NCBI GenBank assembly: GCA_947632355.1
Contig: CANROY010000025.1
Location: 1-15,903, forward strand
DNA: 15,903 nucleotides
DNA from: an uncultured Bacilli bacterium
GTDB lineage: Bacteria > Bacillota_I > Bacilli_A > RF39 > UBA660
Direction: 5' to 3'
Shown here: one piece after another, positions 1-6,495 of the stretch
Layout of the letters: each line of letters begins with the position of its first letter
How positions within the stretch are numbered: the first letter of the stretch is position 1
Notes under the pieces: model-generated
What the model was told of the DNA's origin: nothing
Databases searched by the model: none
What the model saw: the letters and a program-made list of their open reading frames with translations, nothing else
Made by a program: the position numbers and the translations under genes

Positions 1-3
1 GAA

Positions 4-44
4 AAAGCCTTATTTTATAAGACTTTAGACAATTATTAAATTGT
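4..44. other. Two tandem hairpins at window edge
   Basis: Two inverted repeats stand side by side. The first pairs AAAG-C-CTTAT (4-13) with ATAAG-A-CTTT (17-26) around a TTT loop, with one internal C/A mismatch. The second pairs ACAATT (29-34) with AATTGT (39-44) around ATTA. Neither has a T-tract of its own; the terminator-like hairpin at 75-94 follows. They could be the 3' end of an upstream transcript, part of a structured leader for the nuclease gene, or part of a recombination site. The sequence alone does not decide. Confidence 0.4.
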
Positions 45-110
45 TACGAACTGATATTTAGATTTCCCCCTGAAGAGAAAGCGTTTGCTTTCTCATTTTT
101 GGTTATTATT
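45..110. repeat. Terminator-containing repeat, copy A
   Basis: This segment resembles 1323-1384. Shared blocks in the same order are TACGAA, then GAT with a C-run and CTGAA, then a GAG-starting hairpin, then TCTCATTTTTG (91-101, identical), then a TTATT/ATTA stretch. The blocks between differ by substitutions and small indels, so it is an imperfect direct repeat. The two copies flank the nuclease gene and its small partner ORF. No other terminator in the window shares these flanks. Confidence 0.55.
75..100 (+). terminator. Intrinsic terminator (or attenuator) before the nuclease gene
   Basis: A perfect 8-bp stem pairs GAGAAAGC (75-82) with GCTTTCTC (87-94) around a GTTT loop, followed by ATTTTT. 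It ends about 40 bases before the nuclease start codon. The simplest reading is termination of an upstream transcript. Because I see no strong promoter between it and the gene, conditional read-through is also possible. Confidence 0.6.
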
Positions 111-141
111 AAGTATTATTTCTTTATAGAAGGGGGTTAAT

Positions 142-1146
142 ATGCTAGAAAAATCATTTCAAGAAGTAACGGATAATATTAAAAGTGCAATAACTAGTAC
201 TCAGTTGGAAATCATGAATGATGCAAATAAAAAATTGGTTAATTTATATTATACTATTGGTAAAACATTAGAAGAAAATAGTAATTGGGGTAATAAATTT
301 ATTGATAATGTTGCAATTGAGTTAAAAATATCTTTTCCTAATTTAAAAGGATTTTCGGTTCGTAATTTAAAATATATGAAGTCTTTTTATAACGAATATA
401 AAGATGATAATGAATTTGTGCAACTGGTTGCACAATTACCTTGGAAACACAATATTACATTAATGCAAAAAGTTAAAGATAAGGAAATATGTAAGTGGTA
501 TATGTTTAAATGTCTTGAAGAAGGATGGTCAGATAGTATTTTAATTTATCAAATAGATACGAATTTATATAATAGACAAGAAAAGGCAATTAAGCATAAT
601 AACTTTAGTATGACTTTAAAAAAAAATAGTGATCTTGCAAGTAATATAATGAAAGAACCTTATGTTTTTGATTTGATTGAATTAACAGAAGACTATAAAG
701 AAAAAGAACTAGAAAATAAAATGTTAGAAAAATTAAAAAATGTATTATTAGAATTAGGTTCAGGTTTTTCATTTGTTGGTAATCAATATAAAATAACTGT
801 TGATAACCAAGATTTTTATGTTGATTTGCTTTTCTACCATATAAGATTAAAATGCTATATAGCAGTAGAACTCAAGGCCTCAGAATTTAAAACTGAGTTT
901 GCTAGTAAAATGGGATTTTATTTAACAGCACTTGATGAAGAAGTAAAAGATGAAAATGATAATCCTTCAATTGGATTAATATTATGTCCAAATAAAAGTA
1001 ATAAAATAGTTGATTATACATTGAAATTTATTAATAAACCAGTTGGAGTAAGTGAGTATAAAATACTGGACAAATTGGCAAAAGAAATACAAAATAAATT
1101 ACCAATGCAAAATGATATTAATAATCATTTAGATATAAAGGAGTAA
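142..1146 (+). CDS. DUF1016/YhcG-type PDDEXK nuclease domain protein
   Basis: This is a 334-residue protein of the YhcG/DUF1016 family: an N-terminal helical DUF1016_N region (about residues 10-160) followed by a PDDEXK-type nuclease fold (about 175-330). The nuclease core is readable as D228 in VDLLFYH, then E243-L-K245 in VELKASEF, followed by the family-typical KMGFYLTALDEEV and NPSIGLILC segments. Length is close to the usual 330-380 residues, so it looks intact. The start is ATG with SD GAAGGGGG five bases upstream. Relatives often lie near type I restriction genes or in mobile regions, and a DNA-processing or defence role is inferred; no hsd genes are present here. It is cytoplasmic and coupled to the small ORF at 1149. 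Its surroundings are unusually AT-rich and bracketed by similar terminator repeats, which suggests acquired DNA. Confidence 0.88.
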   Translation: MLEKSFQEVTDNIKSAITSTQLEIMNDANKKLVNLYYTIGKTLEENSNWGNKFIDNVAIELKISFPNLKGFSVRNLKYMKSFYNEYKDDNEFVQLVAQLPWKHNITLMQKVKDKEICKWYMFKCLEEGWSDSILIYQIDTNLYNRQEKAIKHNNFSMTLKKNSDLASNIMKEPYVFDLIELTEDYKEKELENKMLEKLKNVLLELGSGFSFVGNQYKITVDNQDFYVDLLFYHIRLKCYIAVELKASEFKTEFASKMGFYLTALDEEVKDENDNPSIGLILCPNKSNKIVDYTLKFINKPVGVSEYKILDKLAKEIQNKLPMQNDINNHLDIKE

Positions 1147-1148
1147 AT

Positions 1149-1304
1149 ATGGAAAATAAAGAAAAGAAGTTTGCAATTGGTGTATCTGGAAATGTTATGA
1201 GTGCTAATCTAAAAGTGAAAAATTTTCACAATAGAGTATTGGAAAAAATTGGTTATATAATAATAGACAAATTAAATTTAGGAATTCGATTTAATCTAAA
1301 ATGA
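1149..1304 (+). CDS. Small 51-residue protein coupled to the nuclease gene
   Basis: This short open frame begins two bases after the nuclease stop codon. Its ATG is preceded by AAAGGAG (1137-1143) at good spacing, and that SD lies inside the last codons of the nuclease gene, the usual arrangement for translational coupling. The product starts MENKEKKFAIGV and ends GIRFNLK. It is basic, with no signal peptide or clear membrane segment. I do not recognise a family. It could be a genuine small partner of the nuclease or the surviving N-terminus of a gene truncated at the following repeat. The strong RBS favours real translation. Confidence 0.5.
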   Translation: MENKEKKFAIGVSGNVMSANLKVKNFHNRVLEKIGYIIIDKLNLGIRFNLK

Positions 1305-1322
1305 AATAAAAGATAAAAAAGG

Positions 1323-1384
1323 TACGAAACTTTGATGCCCTCTGAAAAAAGAGCAAAAGCTCTCTCATTTTTGCTTATTTATTA
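1323..1384. repeat. Terminator-containing repeat, copy B
   Basis: This is the partner of the repeat at 45-110. It carries TACGAA (1323-1328), GAT-CCC-CTGAA (1334-1346), a hairpin, the identical TCTCATTTTTG (1363-1373) and then TTATTTATTA. It lies directly after the nuclease/small-ORF pair and before the promoter of the three-domain enzyme. The interval between copies is about 1.28 kb. Confidence 0.55.
1350..1372 (+). terminator. Intrinsic terminator after the nuclease unit
   Basis: AGAGC (1350-1354) pairs with GCTCT (1359-1363) around AAAA, followed by CTCATTTTT. The stem is shorter than in copy A (75-100) but has the same trailing sequence. It probably ends the nuclease/small-ORF transcript. 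Confidence 0.55.
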
Positions 1385-1405
1385 GGTTAGATTTAATATT
1401 TATTG

Positions 1406-1425
1406 TATAATATAAGTAGGTGAGG
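1406..1425 (+). promoter_or_regulatory. Promoter -10 and SD of the three-domain enzyme
   Basis: TATAAT at 1406-1411 is followed after six bases by AGGTGAGG (1418-1425), and the ATG is at 1429. The predicted transcription start (about 1418) coincides with the first base of the SD, leaving a leader of only about 11 bases. No convincing -35 is visible; TTAGGT at 1382-1387 is weak. Confidence 0.6.
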
Positions 1426-1428
1426 TGT

Positions 1429-3414
1429 ATGTCTAGAAGAGAATATGTAGGTATATTTAGGGATAAACCTGATTTAGAAATCTTATTAACAAATGATGCT
1501 ATTATTAATATAACTGGAATGATGGGTTCAGGAAAAACTACATTGGCTCAACAAATAAGCAAAACTAAAAAAATGGATTTAATAAGTTTAGATTGGATGT
1601 TTGGTGCTAGTTTAAAAAATAGACCTGATAATATAAAGCAATTATTAGATTCTTTTATAAATGAACATCCAGAAATAAAAAACAAAGATAAGTATTATGA
1701 GTATGCTGATTTAATATATGAGTATTTATATAAAAAATTATCCCCTCCAAAAATTTTTGAAGGAAGACATATCTATATGTATATGGATATCAATACTTTA
1801 AAAGGTAAAATTATTATAAAAAGAACTAGTTTAGTTCATTCCTATAAAAGAGCCTTTAAAAGAGATATGCAACATAAAATAAAAGAATATAAAAATAAAG
1901 AGATAAATTTGGTACAAGTATTAAATCGCTTATTTGAAAGAATAAAAATCCCCATTAAAGATTATATATTGATTAACAAATATCTTAATAAAATGAGCAG
2001 AAAAATGATGAAAAAGAAAATAAAATACAAACATTTTATTATAACGAGGTTTAATATAAGAGCAAATTATAGTTGTTCTTTAAAGGATTCAAGTTACAAT
2101 CCCATGACGAAAATATTAGACCTAGATTATTTAAAACAAAGATTTTCTATATTTGAAAAATATACCTTGCCTTCTATAAAAAGCCAAACGAATCAAAATT
2201 TTAGTTGGATAGTTTTATTCCATAGTGATACGCCAAATATTTTTAAAAGCAAAATATTAAAATTAAAAAAGAAATATAATTTTATAGATGTATATTTAAA
2301 TGATAATCAAAAATTTGACTTGTTAGAGTATTGTAAGGATAATAACTTAATTTCAGACTATTTCATTACTACTAGAATAGATAATGATGATATGCTATCA
2401 AAAAATTATGTAGAAAAAGTACAAAATTATGCTAATCAAAATTTTCATAAATGTATCTTATCATTTGAAAATGGTATAAAATATGATCTTACAACTAATA
2501 AAACATATGATTATGCAAGGAAAGATAATCATTTTTTATCAATGATAGGTGAAAAGAATGATTCCATTTTAAATTATAATCATTCAAAAATATTTGATAC
2601 TGGAATTGATGTAGAGATAATAAAAACTTGTAAACCTATGTGGACCGAAATTATTCATGAATCAAATGTACATAATATGGTAAATGAAGAAGATATAGAA
2701 AGAAAATTGAAATATAATTCCAAAATATTAGTTAGTGATTATGATCAAACTTTTTATGTAAATGATGAAGATATTGAAAGGAATAAAAAAGCCGTTGCTA
2801 AATTTAGAAGTGAAGGAAATATATTTGTTATCGCAACAGGTAGAAGTTATATTGATTTTCAAAAAAAATTAGATATGTATAATTTTAAATATGACTATAT
2901 AATTATTAATCATGGAGCAACAATACTAGATAAAGATGATAATGTGATTGCCAATTTTACTATAAATAATGATATTATAAATAAAATTAAAGCAGATTTA
3001 CAACTAGAAAAATCTATAAAATATTTTTGTTGTAGTAAATTAGAGAGTCGAGTTGAATTTGATTATGGTAATTTAACAAAGATTCATGTTGAATATAAAA
3101 CAAAAGAAGAAGCAATGTTTATTAATAAAATAATTAATAATAAATATTCTAATTATGTTAATTCCTATTATGTTACAAAAAATTCAGTAGAAATAATTTC
3201 AAATGAAACAAATAAATCGAATGCTATCAATTTATTGATAAATAAATTAAATTTATTAAAAGAAGATGTCTATACAATTGGTGATGGTTATAGTGATATT
3301 GAAATGATTAAAAATTTTAATGGCTATGCAATGGTTAATTCTATAGAAGAATTAAATCAGGTGGCATTAAAAAAATATAGGAGTGTTTCAGATTTAATTA
3401 ATGAAATATTATAA
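1429..3414 (+). CDS. Three-domain protein: P-loop kinase-like, rhamnosyltransferase-like, HAD phosphatase
   Basis: This 661-residue chain has three recognisable parts. Residues about 25-150 form a P-loop kinase-like domain with Walker A GMMGSGKT (30-37). Residues about 200-415 resemble the putative rhamnosyltransferase/GT family: TRFNIR, FSWIVLFHSDTP, and a DXD-like RIDNDD around 317-321. Residues about 430-661 form a Cof-type HAD phosphatase: motif I DYDQT (437-441), motif II ATGR (469-472), K597, and motif IV GDGYSD (618-623). All catalytic signatures look intact, so it could make, transfer and dephosphorylate a sugar-containing intermediate; the substrate is unknown. The ATG at 1429 is preferred over GTG at 1420 because AGGTGAGG lies between them. 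There is no signal peptide, so it is cytoplasmic. It is transcribed alone, and the heavy ATA codon use suggests recent transfer. Confidence 0.8.
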   Translation: MSRREYVGIFRDKPDLEILLTNDAIINITGMMGSGKTTLAQQISKTKKMDLISLDWMFGASLKNRPDNIKQLLDSFINEHPEIKNKDKYYEYADLIYEYLYKKLSPPKIFEGRHIYMYMDINTLKGKIIIKRTSLVHSYKRAFKRDMQHKIKEYKNKEINLVQVLNRLFERIKIPIKDYILINKYLNKMSRKMMKKKIKYKHFIITRFNIRANYSCSLKDSSYNPMTKILDLDYLKQRFSIFEKYTLPSIKSQTNQNFSWIVLFHSDTPNIFKSKILKLKKKYNFIDVYLNDNQKFDLLEYCKDNNLISDYFITTRIDNDDMLSKNYVEKVQNYANQNFHKCILSFENGIKYDLTTNKTYDYARKDNHFLSMIGEKNDSILNYNHSKIFDTGIDVEIIKTCKPMWTEIIHESNVHNMVNEEDIERKLKYNSKILVSDYDQTFYVNDEDIERNKKAVAKFRSEGNIFVIATGRSYIDFQKKLDMYNFKYDYIIINHGATILDKDDNVIANFTINNDIINKIKADLQLEKSIKYFCCSKLESRVEFDYGNLTKIHVEYKTKEEAMFINKIINNKYSNYVNSYYVTKNSVEIISNETNKSNAINLLINKLNLLKEDVYTIGDGYSDIEMIKNFNGYAMVNSIEELNQVALKKYRSVSDLINEIL

Positions 3415-3501
3415 CTTATGAATTCCTATGAATATCAAATTTGCAAAATTAAAGTTTTTAGATATTAAGAATAAATTACCATATTCGACTTACGTTTCTA
3501 G

Positions 3502-3510
3502 TGTTATAAT
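3502..3510 (+). promoter_or_regulatory. Extended -10 promoter of a leaderless unit
   Basis: TGTTATAAT is a full extended -10 (TGnTATAAT). The expected transcription start, seven bases after its last base, is 3517, exactly the A of the ATG of the YjbR gene. No SD fits between them: AGAAG ends one base before the ATG. Upstream, 3415-3500 holds nothing else that I recognise. Confidence 0.7.
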
Positions 3511-3516
3511 AGAAGT

Positions 3517-3867
3517 ATGAAAAAAGAAGAAGTTATAAAATATATCAAAGAAAAATATGATTCGAATCCAGAATATTTATGGAAGAAATATCCTTTCTAT
3601 GCCATCTTTAGAGTAAAGAAAAAATGGTTTGGAATAGTAATGAATGTTTCAAAAGACAAATTAGGATTAAGTGATCCAGAAGAAGTTGATATTTTAAATG
3701 TAAAATGTCCTCCTGAAATGATTGGCAGTTTAAGAAAAAGTGAGTGTATACTTCCTGCTTATCATATGAACAAAGAACATTGGATTACGATTTTATTAGA
3801 AGGAAGTGTTCCAAAGGAAAAAATAGAACAACTAATTGCAATTAGTTATGATTTAGTAAGTGAGTGA
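3517..3867 (+). CDS. MmcQ/YjbR family DNA-binding-like protein
   Basis: This 116-residue protein matches the MmcQ/YjbR (CyaY-like fold) family. It has an opening helix, a W-K-KYPFYAIFR stretch, KKWFGIVMNVSK, a VDILNVKCPPEMIGSL segment, then PAYHMNKEHWITILL and the closing helix. Length is typical (about 115-120). The family is annotated as DNA-binding by analogy, but its molecular role is not well established. The gene seems to be read from a leaderless mRNA (extended -10 at 3502-3510). Its stop codon overlaps the ATG of the next gene, so the two form a small operon. Confidence 0.82.
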   Translation: MKKEEVIKYIKEKYDSNPEYLWKKYPFYAIFRVKKKWFGIVMNVSKDKLGLSDPEEVDILNVKCPPEMIGSLRKSECILPAYHMNKEHWITILLEGSVPKEKIEQLIAISYDLVSE

Positions 3868-4223
3868 TGCAAATGAAAATTATTTCAATACGTAATCTTT
3901 GTGTTTCTATATTTGCTAGTTATATTTTAACTTTTGCTTTTTTTAAAAATTCCTTACTAACAAAACTTATGATTTTACCTTTTTTGGTATGTACGATTGC
4001 TATGTTTTTTAAAAGTTTGTTTGAAATCTTTGAAAAGCCGAAATTAGTTTCTATTTGTCAATTTGTTTTTCGTATTAGTTTCTTTGTTTATGCCATCGGC
4101 TTTTTACTTTATACAACTTATTATAGTATAGTTCATAAAACGTATTCTTTACTTTTTATTGTACTACTTTTTGTCGTCTTCTTAATTCCCTTTATAAGAA
4201 AAAGTTTTTTTCGCAAAAAGTAG
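3867..4223 (+). CDS. Small integral membrane protein, unknown function
   Basis: This protein of about 118 residues consists almost entirely of hydrophobic helices: about four membrane segments, near residues 5-25, 27-45, 60-80 and 88-108, and a basic tail (RKSFFRKK). The ATG at 3867 overlaps the TGA of the upstream gene by one base (TGATG), indicating coupled translation. A second ATG two codons later (3873) is an equally usable start. I do not recognise the family. It converges on the minus-strand HD gene with only two bases between stops and no strong terminator visible. Confidence 0.65.
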   Translation: MQMKIISIRNLCVSIFASYILTFAFFKNSLLTKLMILPFLVCTIAMFFKSLFEIFEKPKLVSICQFVFRISFFVYAIGFLLYTTYYSIVHKTYSLLFIVLLFVVFLIPFIRKSFFRKK

Positions 4224-4225
4224 TT

Positions 4226-5056
4226 TTAACTTTTGACTTCTTTAATACGTTCTAAAATTAAGTTACTTCTTAATTTATTAATTTCTAAATTAATCTCTTC
4301 TATAATTTTTCTTTGGGTAGACGTTAAAGGATAATGAAACGTTAAATAATTTAAAATAACTGTTGTTTCTACACTATATTTTTCTATGAAATCTAAAGAA
4401 GCATTTTTTAAGTCATAAACATTTGCTAAACGATCACATAGTTTCAGATCTAAAAGAACGGATTCCATATTTTCCATTTTATAGCATAAATAATTTGTTT
4501 TGCCCATTTGATGTTTTATCGTATCATTATTGGTAACTCCTTTTACTAAATACGTTACATAGGAACCAAAACGAAGATTTAATTCACTTTCAGTTGTATC
4601 GGTATCTTCTAAAGTATCGTGTAAATAAGCAGCAGCCAATAATTCTTTTTTTCTTATATCACCTTCAAAATATTGATTCACAAGGTTTGCAACACAAATA
4701 GGATGGTTAATATAAGGTTCTCCATTTTTTCTTTTTTGCCCTTTATGTTTCGTTTTAGCAAATTCATATGCTTCTTTTACTTTTGCATTTGTATACTCTG
4801 TATCAATATGATAACTTCTTCTTTCTTTTATTTGCTCTTCTAAATCCATTTCATAATTGTAAACTTCTAATATTTTATAATTTGGGTATTTTACGATATC
4901 AAAAACAATATCCTTAATATCTTGTTCTTTTTTTACATAGTAAGGTATAGTGTCTTGTTCTTCTTCATCAAGAATCATTAATAAATGTGAGTAATTTTCT
5001 TTTTCACCTCTCTTTAATAGTTCTTCTACTTTTCTTTCATATAAACTTTTTTCCAT
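4226..5056 (-). CDS. HD-domain hydrolase, RelA/SpoT (MESH1)-like
   Basis: This 276-residue protein carries a SpoT/MESH1-type HD domain at about residues 95-240. Visible signatures are KRKNGEPYINHP with H118, LHDTLEDT with H146-D147 and E150-D151, SELNLRFGSYVTYLVKGVT, and KLCDRLANV with D208 and N212. All positions expected for metal binding and the (p)ppGpp 3'-pyrophosphohydrolase site are present. There is no synthetase or TGS domain, so it could be a small alarmone hydrolase, though other nucleotide substrates are possible. The first 90 residues are an acidic extension that I do not recognise. The ATG has a strong SD, AGGAGGAGAG, seven bases upstream. It is divergent from the LysR gene across 113 bases, so that regulator might control it. 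Confidence 0.8.
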   Translation of the reverse strand: MEKSLYERKVEELLKRGEKENYSHLLMILDEEEQDTIPYYVKKEQDIKDIVFDIVKYPNYKILEVYNYEMDLEEQIKERRSYHIDTEYTNAKVKEAYEFAKTKHKGQKRKNGEPYINHPICVANLVNQYFEGDIRKKELLAAAYLHDTLEDTDTTESELNLRFGSYVTYLVKGVTNNDTIKHQMGKTNYLCYKMENMESVLLDLKLCDRLANVYDLKNASLDFIEKYSVETTVILNYLTFHYPLTSTQRKIIEEINLEINKLRSNLILERIKEVKS

Positions 5057-5124
5057 TTTTTATCTCTCCTCCTATACTAACTATAGTCCATTTTTGGTTA
5101 TAAATAAAATACAAAAAAAGTATA

Positions 5125-5165
5125 TTGGCAATAACTATAAGTTATAGTATAATAATTCTAGGTGA
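5125..5165 (+). promoter_or_regulatory. LysR-gene promoter with SD at the start point
   Basis: TTGGCA (5125-5130), a 17-base spacer and TATAAT (5148-5153) form a near-consensus sigma-A promoter. The predicted start point, about 5160, is the first base of AGGTGA (5160-5165), and the ATG is at 5170. This rules out the upstream in-frame TTG at 5125, which is the -35 box itself. Confidence 0.75.
5131..5145. promoter_or_regulatory. Perfect LTTR-type palindrome inside the LysR promoter
   Basis: ATAACT-ATA-AGTTAT is a perfect 6+3+6 inverted repeat and contains the T-N11-A core (5132-5144) known for LysR-family regulators. It occupies the spacer between the -35 and -10 boxes, so bound regulator would block RNA polymerase. 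The LysR gene follows directly, so autorepression is the natural inference. The divergent HD gene could be co-controlled. Confidence 0.6.
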
Positions 5166-5169
5166 TTCT

Positions 5170-6051
5170 ATGGTTTCTTATGAATTGTATCGTATTTTTT
5201 ATACAGTAGCCTTCTATCAAAATATTACCAAAGCAAGTGAAGTATTAAATATAAGTCAACCGGCGGTTACAAAACATATCAAAAACTTAGAAGGGGCTTT
5301 AGGGGTAATCCTATTTACAAGAACAAGAAAGGGAGTTGTCTTGACTCCTATAGGGCAAGAAATCTTTTTAAAAATAAAAAATGCAATCACAATATTAGAA
5401 AATGTAGAAGAAGAGGTCAAAAACTATAATAAACAGTATTGTGGAACAATCCGTATTGGAATCAGTACTTCTTTAGTGAAAACATTTTTAATAGAAAAAT
5501 TAAAGTCCTTTCATAAAAAATATCCGGAAATTGTTATTGAAATCAATACAGATACAACAAAAGAAAATATTTGTCTTTTGGAAAACGGATTATTGGATAT
5601 TCTAATTTGTAAGAGACCAGAAGAATTGGATAAAGATTTAAAATTTGAATTACTTGGCGAAACATCTTATGAATTTGTTGCCAATAAAGAGTGGTATGAA
5701 AAAATAAAAACACCGATTTCTTTAAAAAAACTAAAAGAGTATCCAATTCTTTTGCAAAAAGCCCCTTCAAATGCTTACAAAAGTGCCAAGAATTTATTTA
5801 AAACCAATCATATAGAAATCGATTCAAAATTAAATATTGGAAGTTCTTCTTTAGTTGTGGATTTTGCCAAAATTGGATATGGAATAGGGTATGTAACCAA
5901 GTTATATATTCAAAAAGAATTAAAGAATAAAGAACTCTTCATAATTGAAACAATTCCTAAAACACCAAAAATTGCTTATGGAATTATCTCTTTACAAAAT
6001 AATGTTTTAGCAAAAAGTACGCAACTTTTGATTGAGGATTTATTAAAGTGA
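5170..6051 (+). CDS. LysR-family transcriptional regulator
   Basis: This 293-residue protein has a typical LysR layout: an N-terminal winged helix-turn-helix (about residues 3-62, with NITKASEVLNISQPAVTKHI and GVVLTPIGQEIF) and a periplasmic-binding-protein-like effector domain (about 88-290). Length is normal for the family. The start at 5170 is fixed by AGGTGA (5160-5165) and the promoter just upstream. The effector ligand cannot be read from the sequence. The cyclophilin-like lipoprotein gene follows with its start nine bases after the LysR stop, so they are co-transcribed and the lipoprotein may act in the same response. The divergent neighbour is the HD hydrolase. Confidence 0.92.
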   Translation: MVSYELYRIFYTVAFYQNITKASEVLNISQPAVTKHIKNLEGALGVILFTRTRKGVVLTPIGQEIFLKIKNAITILENVEEEVKNYNKQYCGTIRIGISTSLVKTFLIEKLKSFHKKYPEIVIEINTDTTKENICLLENGLLDILICKRPEELDKDLKFELLGETSYEFVANKEWYEKIKTPISLKKLKEYPILLQKAPSNAYKSAKNLFKTNHIEIDSKLNIGSSSLVVDFAKIGYGIGYVTKLYIQKELKNKELFIIETIPKTPKIAYGIISLQNNVLAKSTQLLIEDLLK

Positions 6052-6059
6052 GGAATTCT

Positions 6060-6470
6060 ATGAAAAAAATACTTTTAGTTCTTTTAAGTTTCTGTTTACT
6101 GACCGGTTGCCAAAAAGAAGATTCAAAAATAAAGGAGGAAAAAGAAATGTTTCTAGTTTTACAAAATGAAAGTTATGAGGTTACTTTAGAAAAGAATGAA
6201 ACTGTTTCTAAATTTTTAACTTTATTACCATTATCTATCCAAATGCAAGAATTAAATGGAAATGAAAAATATGTTTATTTGGATACGGCACTACCTAATA
6301 ATCCTGAACAAGTCCAAACAATACAAAAAGGAGATGTAATGCTCTATCAAAACAATTGTCTTGTACTTTTTTATAAAACGTTTCCAACAAGTTATTCCTA
6401 TACCAAAATTGGCCATATCAACAATTTACCAGATTTAGATAGCGATATAGTAGAAGTGACTTTCAAATAA
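6060..6470 (+). CDS. Cyclophilin-like domain lipoprotein
   Basis: This protein of about 136 residues starts MKKILLVLLSF and has the lipobox L14-T-G-C17, so it should be lipidated and tethered outside the membrane. The rest resembles the cyclophilin-like fold family: an ESYEVTLEKNETVSKFLTLL opening, then YVYLDTALP, a QKGDVMLYQNNCLVLFYKTF core and a final KIGHI segment. Members of that family are not proven prolyl isomerases. The ATG at 6060 is chosen because the lipoprotein signal begins there and GAGG lies just before it; an in-frame GTG at 6048 overlaps the LysR stop. It follows the LysR gene in an operon, and the function is otherwise unknown. Confidence 0.78.
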   Translation: MKKILLVLLSFCLLTGCQKEDSKIKEEKEMFLVLQNESYEVTLEKNETVSKFLTLLPLSIQMQELNGNEKYVYLDTALPNNPEQVQTIQKGDVMLYQNNCLVLFYKTFPTSYSYTKIGHINNLPDLDSDIVEVTFK

Positions 6471-6495
6471 AAAAGAAAAGCTTGTTAACTTTTCT
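6466..6495 (-). terminator. Terminator of the holin-like pair
   Basis: On the minus strand AGAAAAG (6495-6489) pairs with CTTTTCT (6480-6474) around an eight-base loop and runs into a T-tract, TTTTT-A-TTT. It overlaps the last codon of the minus-strand holin-like gene. On the plus strand the same hairpin lacks a good T-run, but it may still help end the LysR/lipoprotein transcript. Confidence 0.6.

Noticed and set aside
1..141. Riboswitch or T-box leader before the nuclease gene
   Set aside because: Three hairpins ending in a terminator look leader-like, but I could not match conserved elements of T-box, fluoride, preQ1 or other common riboswitches, and the same block recurs after the gene as a terminator.
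45..1384. True integron attC sites
   Set aside because: The repeats lack recognisable GTTRRRY core sites and no integron integrase is present; only the cassette-like layout is kept as a hypothesis.
5543..5770. Open frame on the minus strand inside the LysR gene
   Set aside because: It is fully antisense to a clear LysR coding region, has no RBS, and its product has no domain signature.
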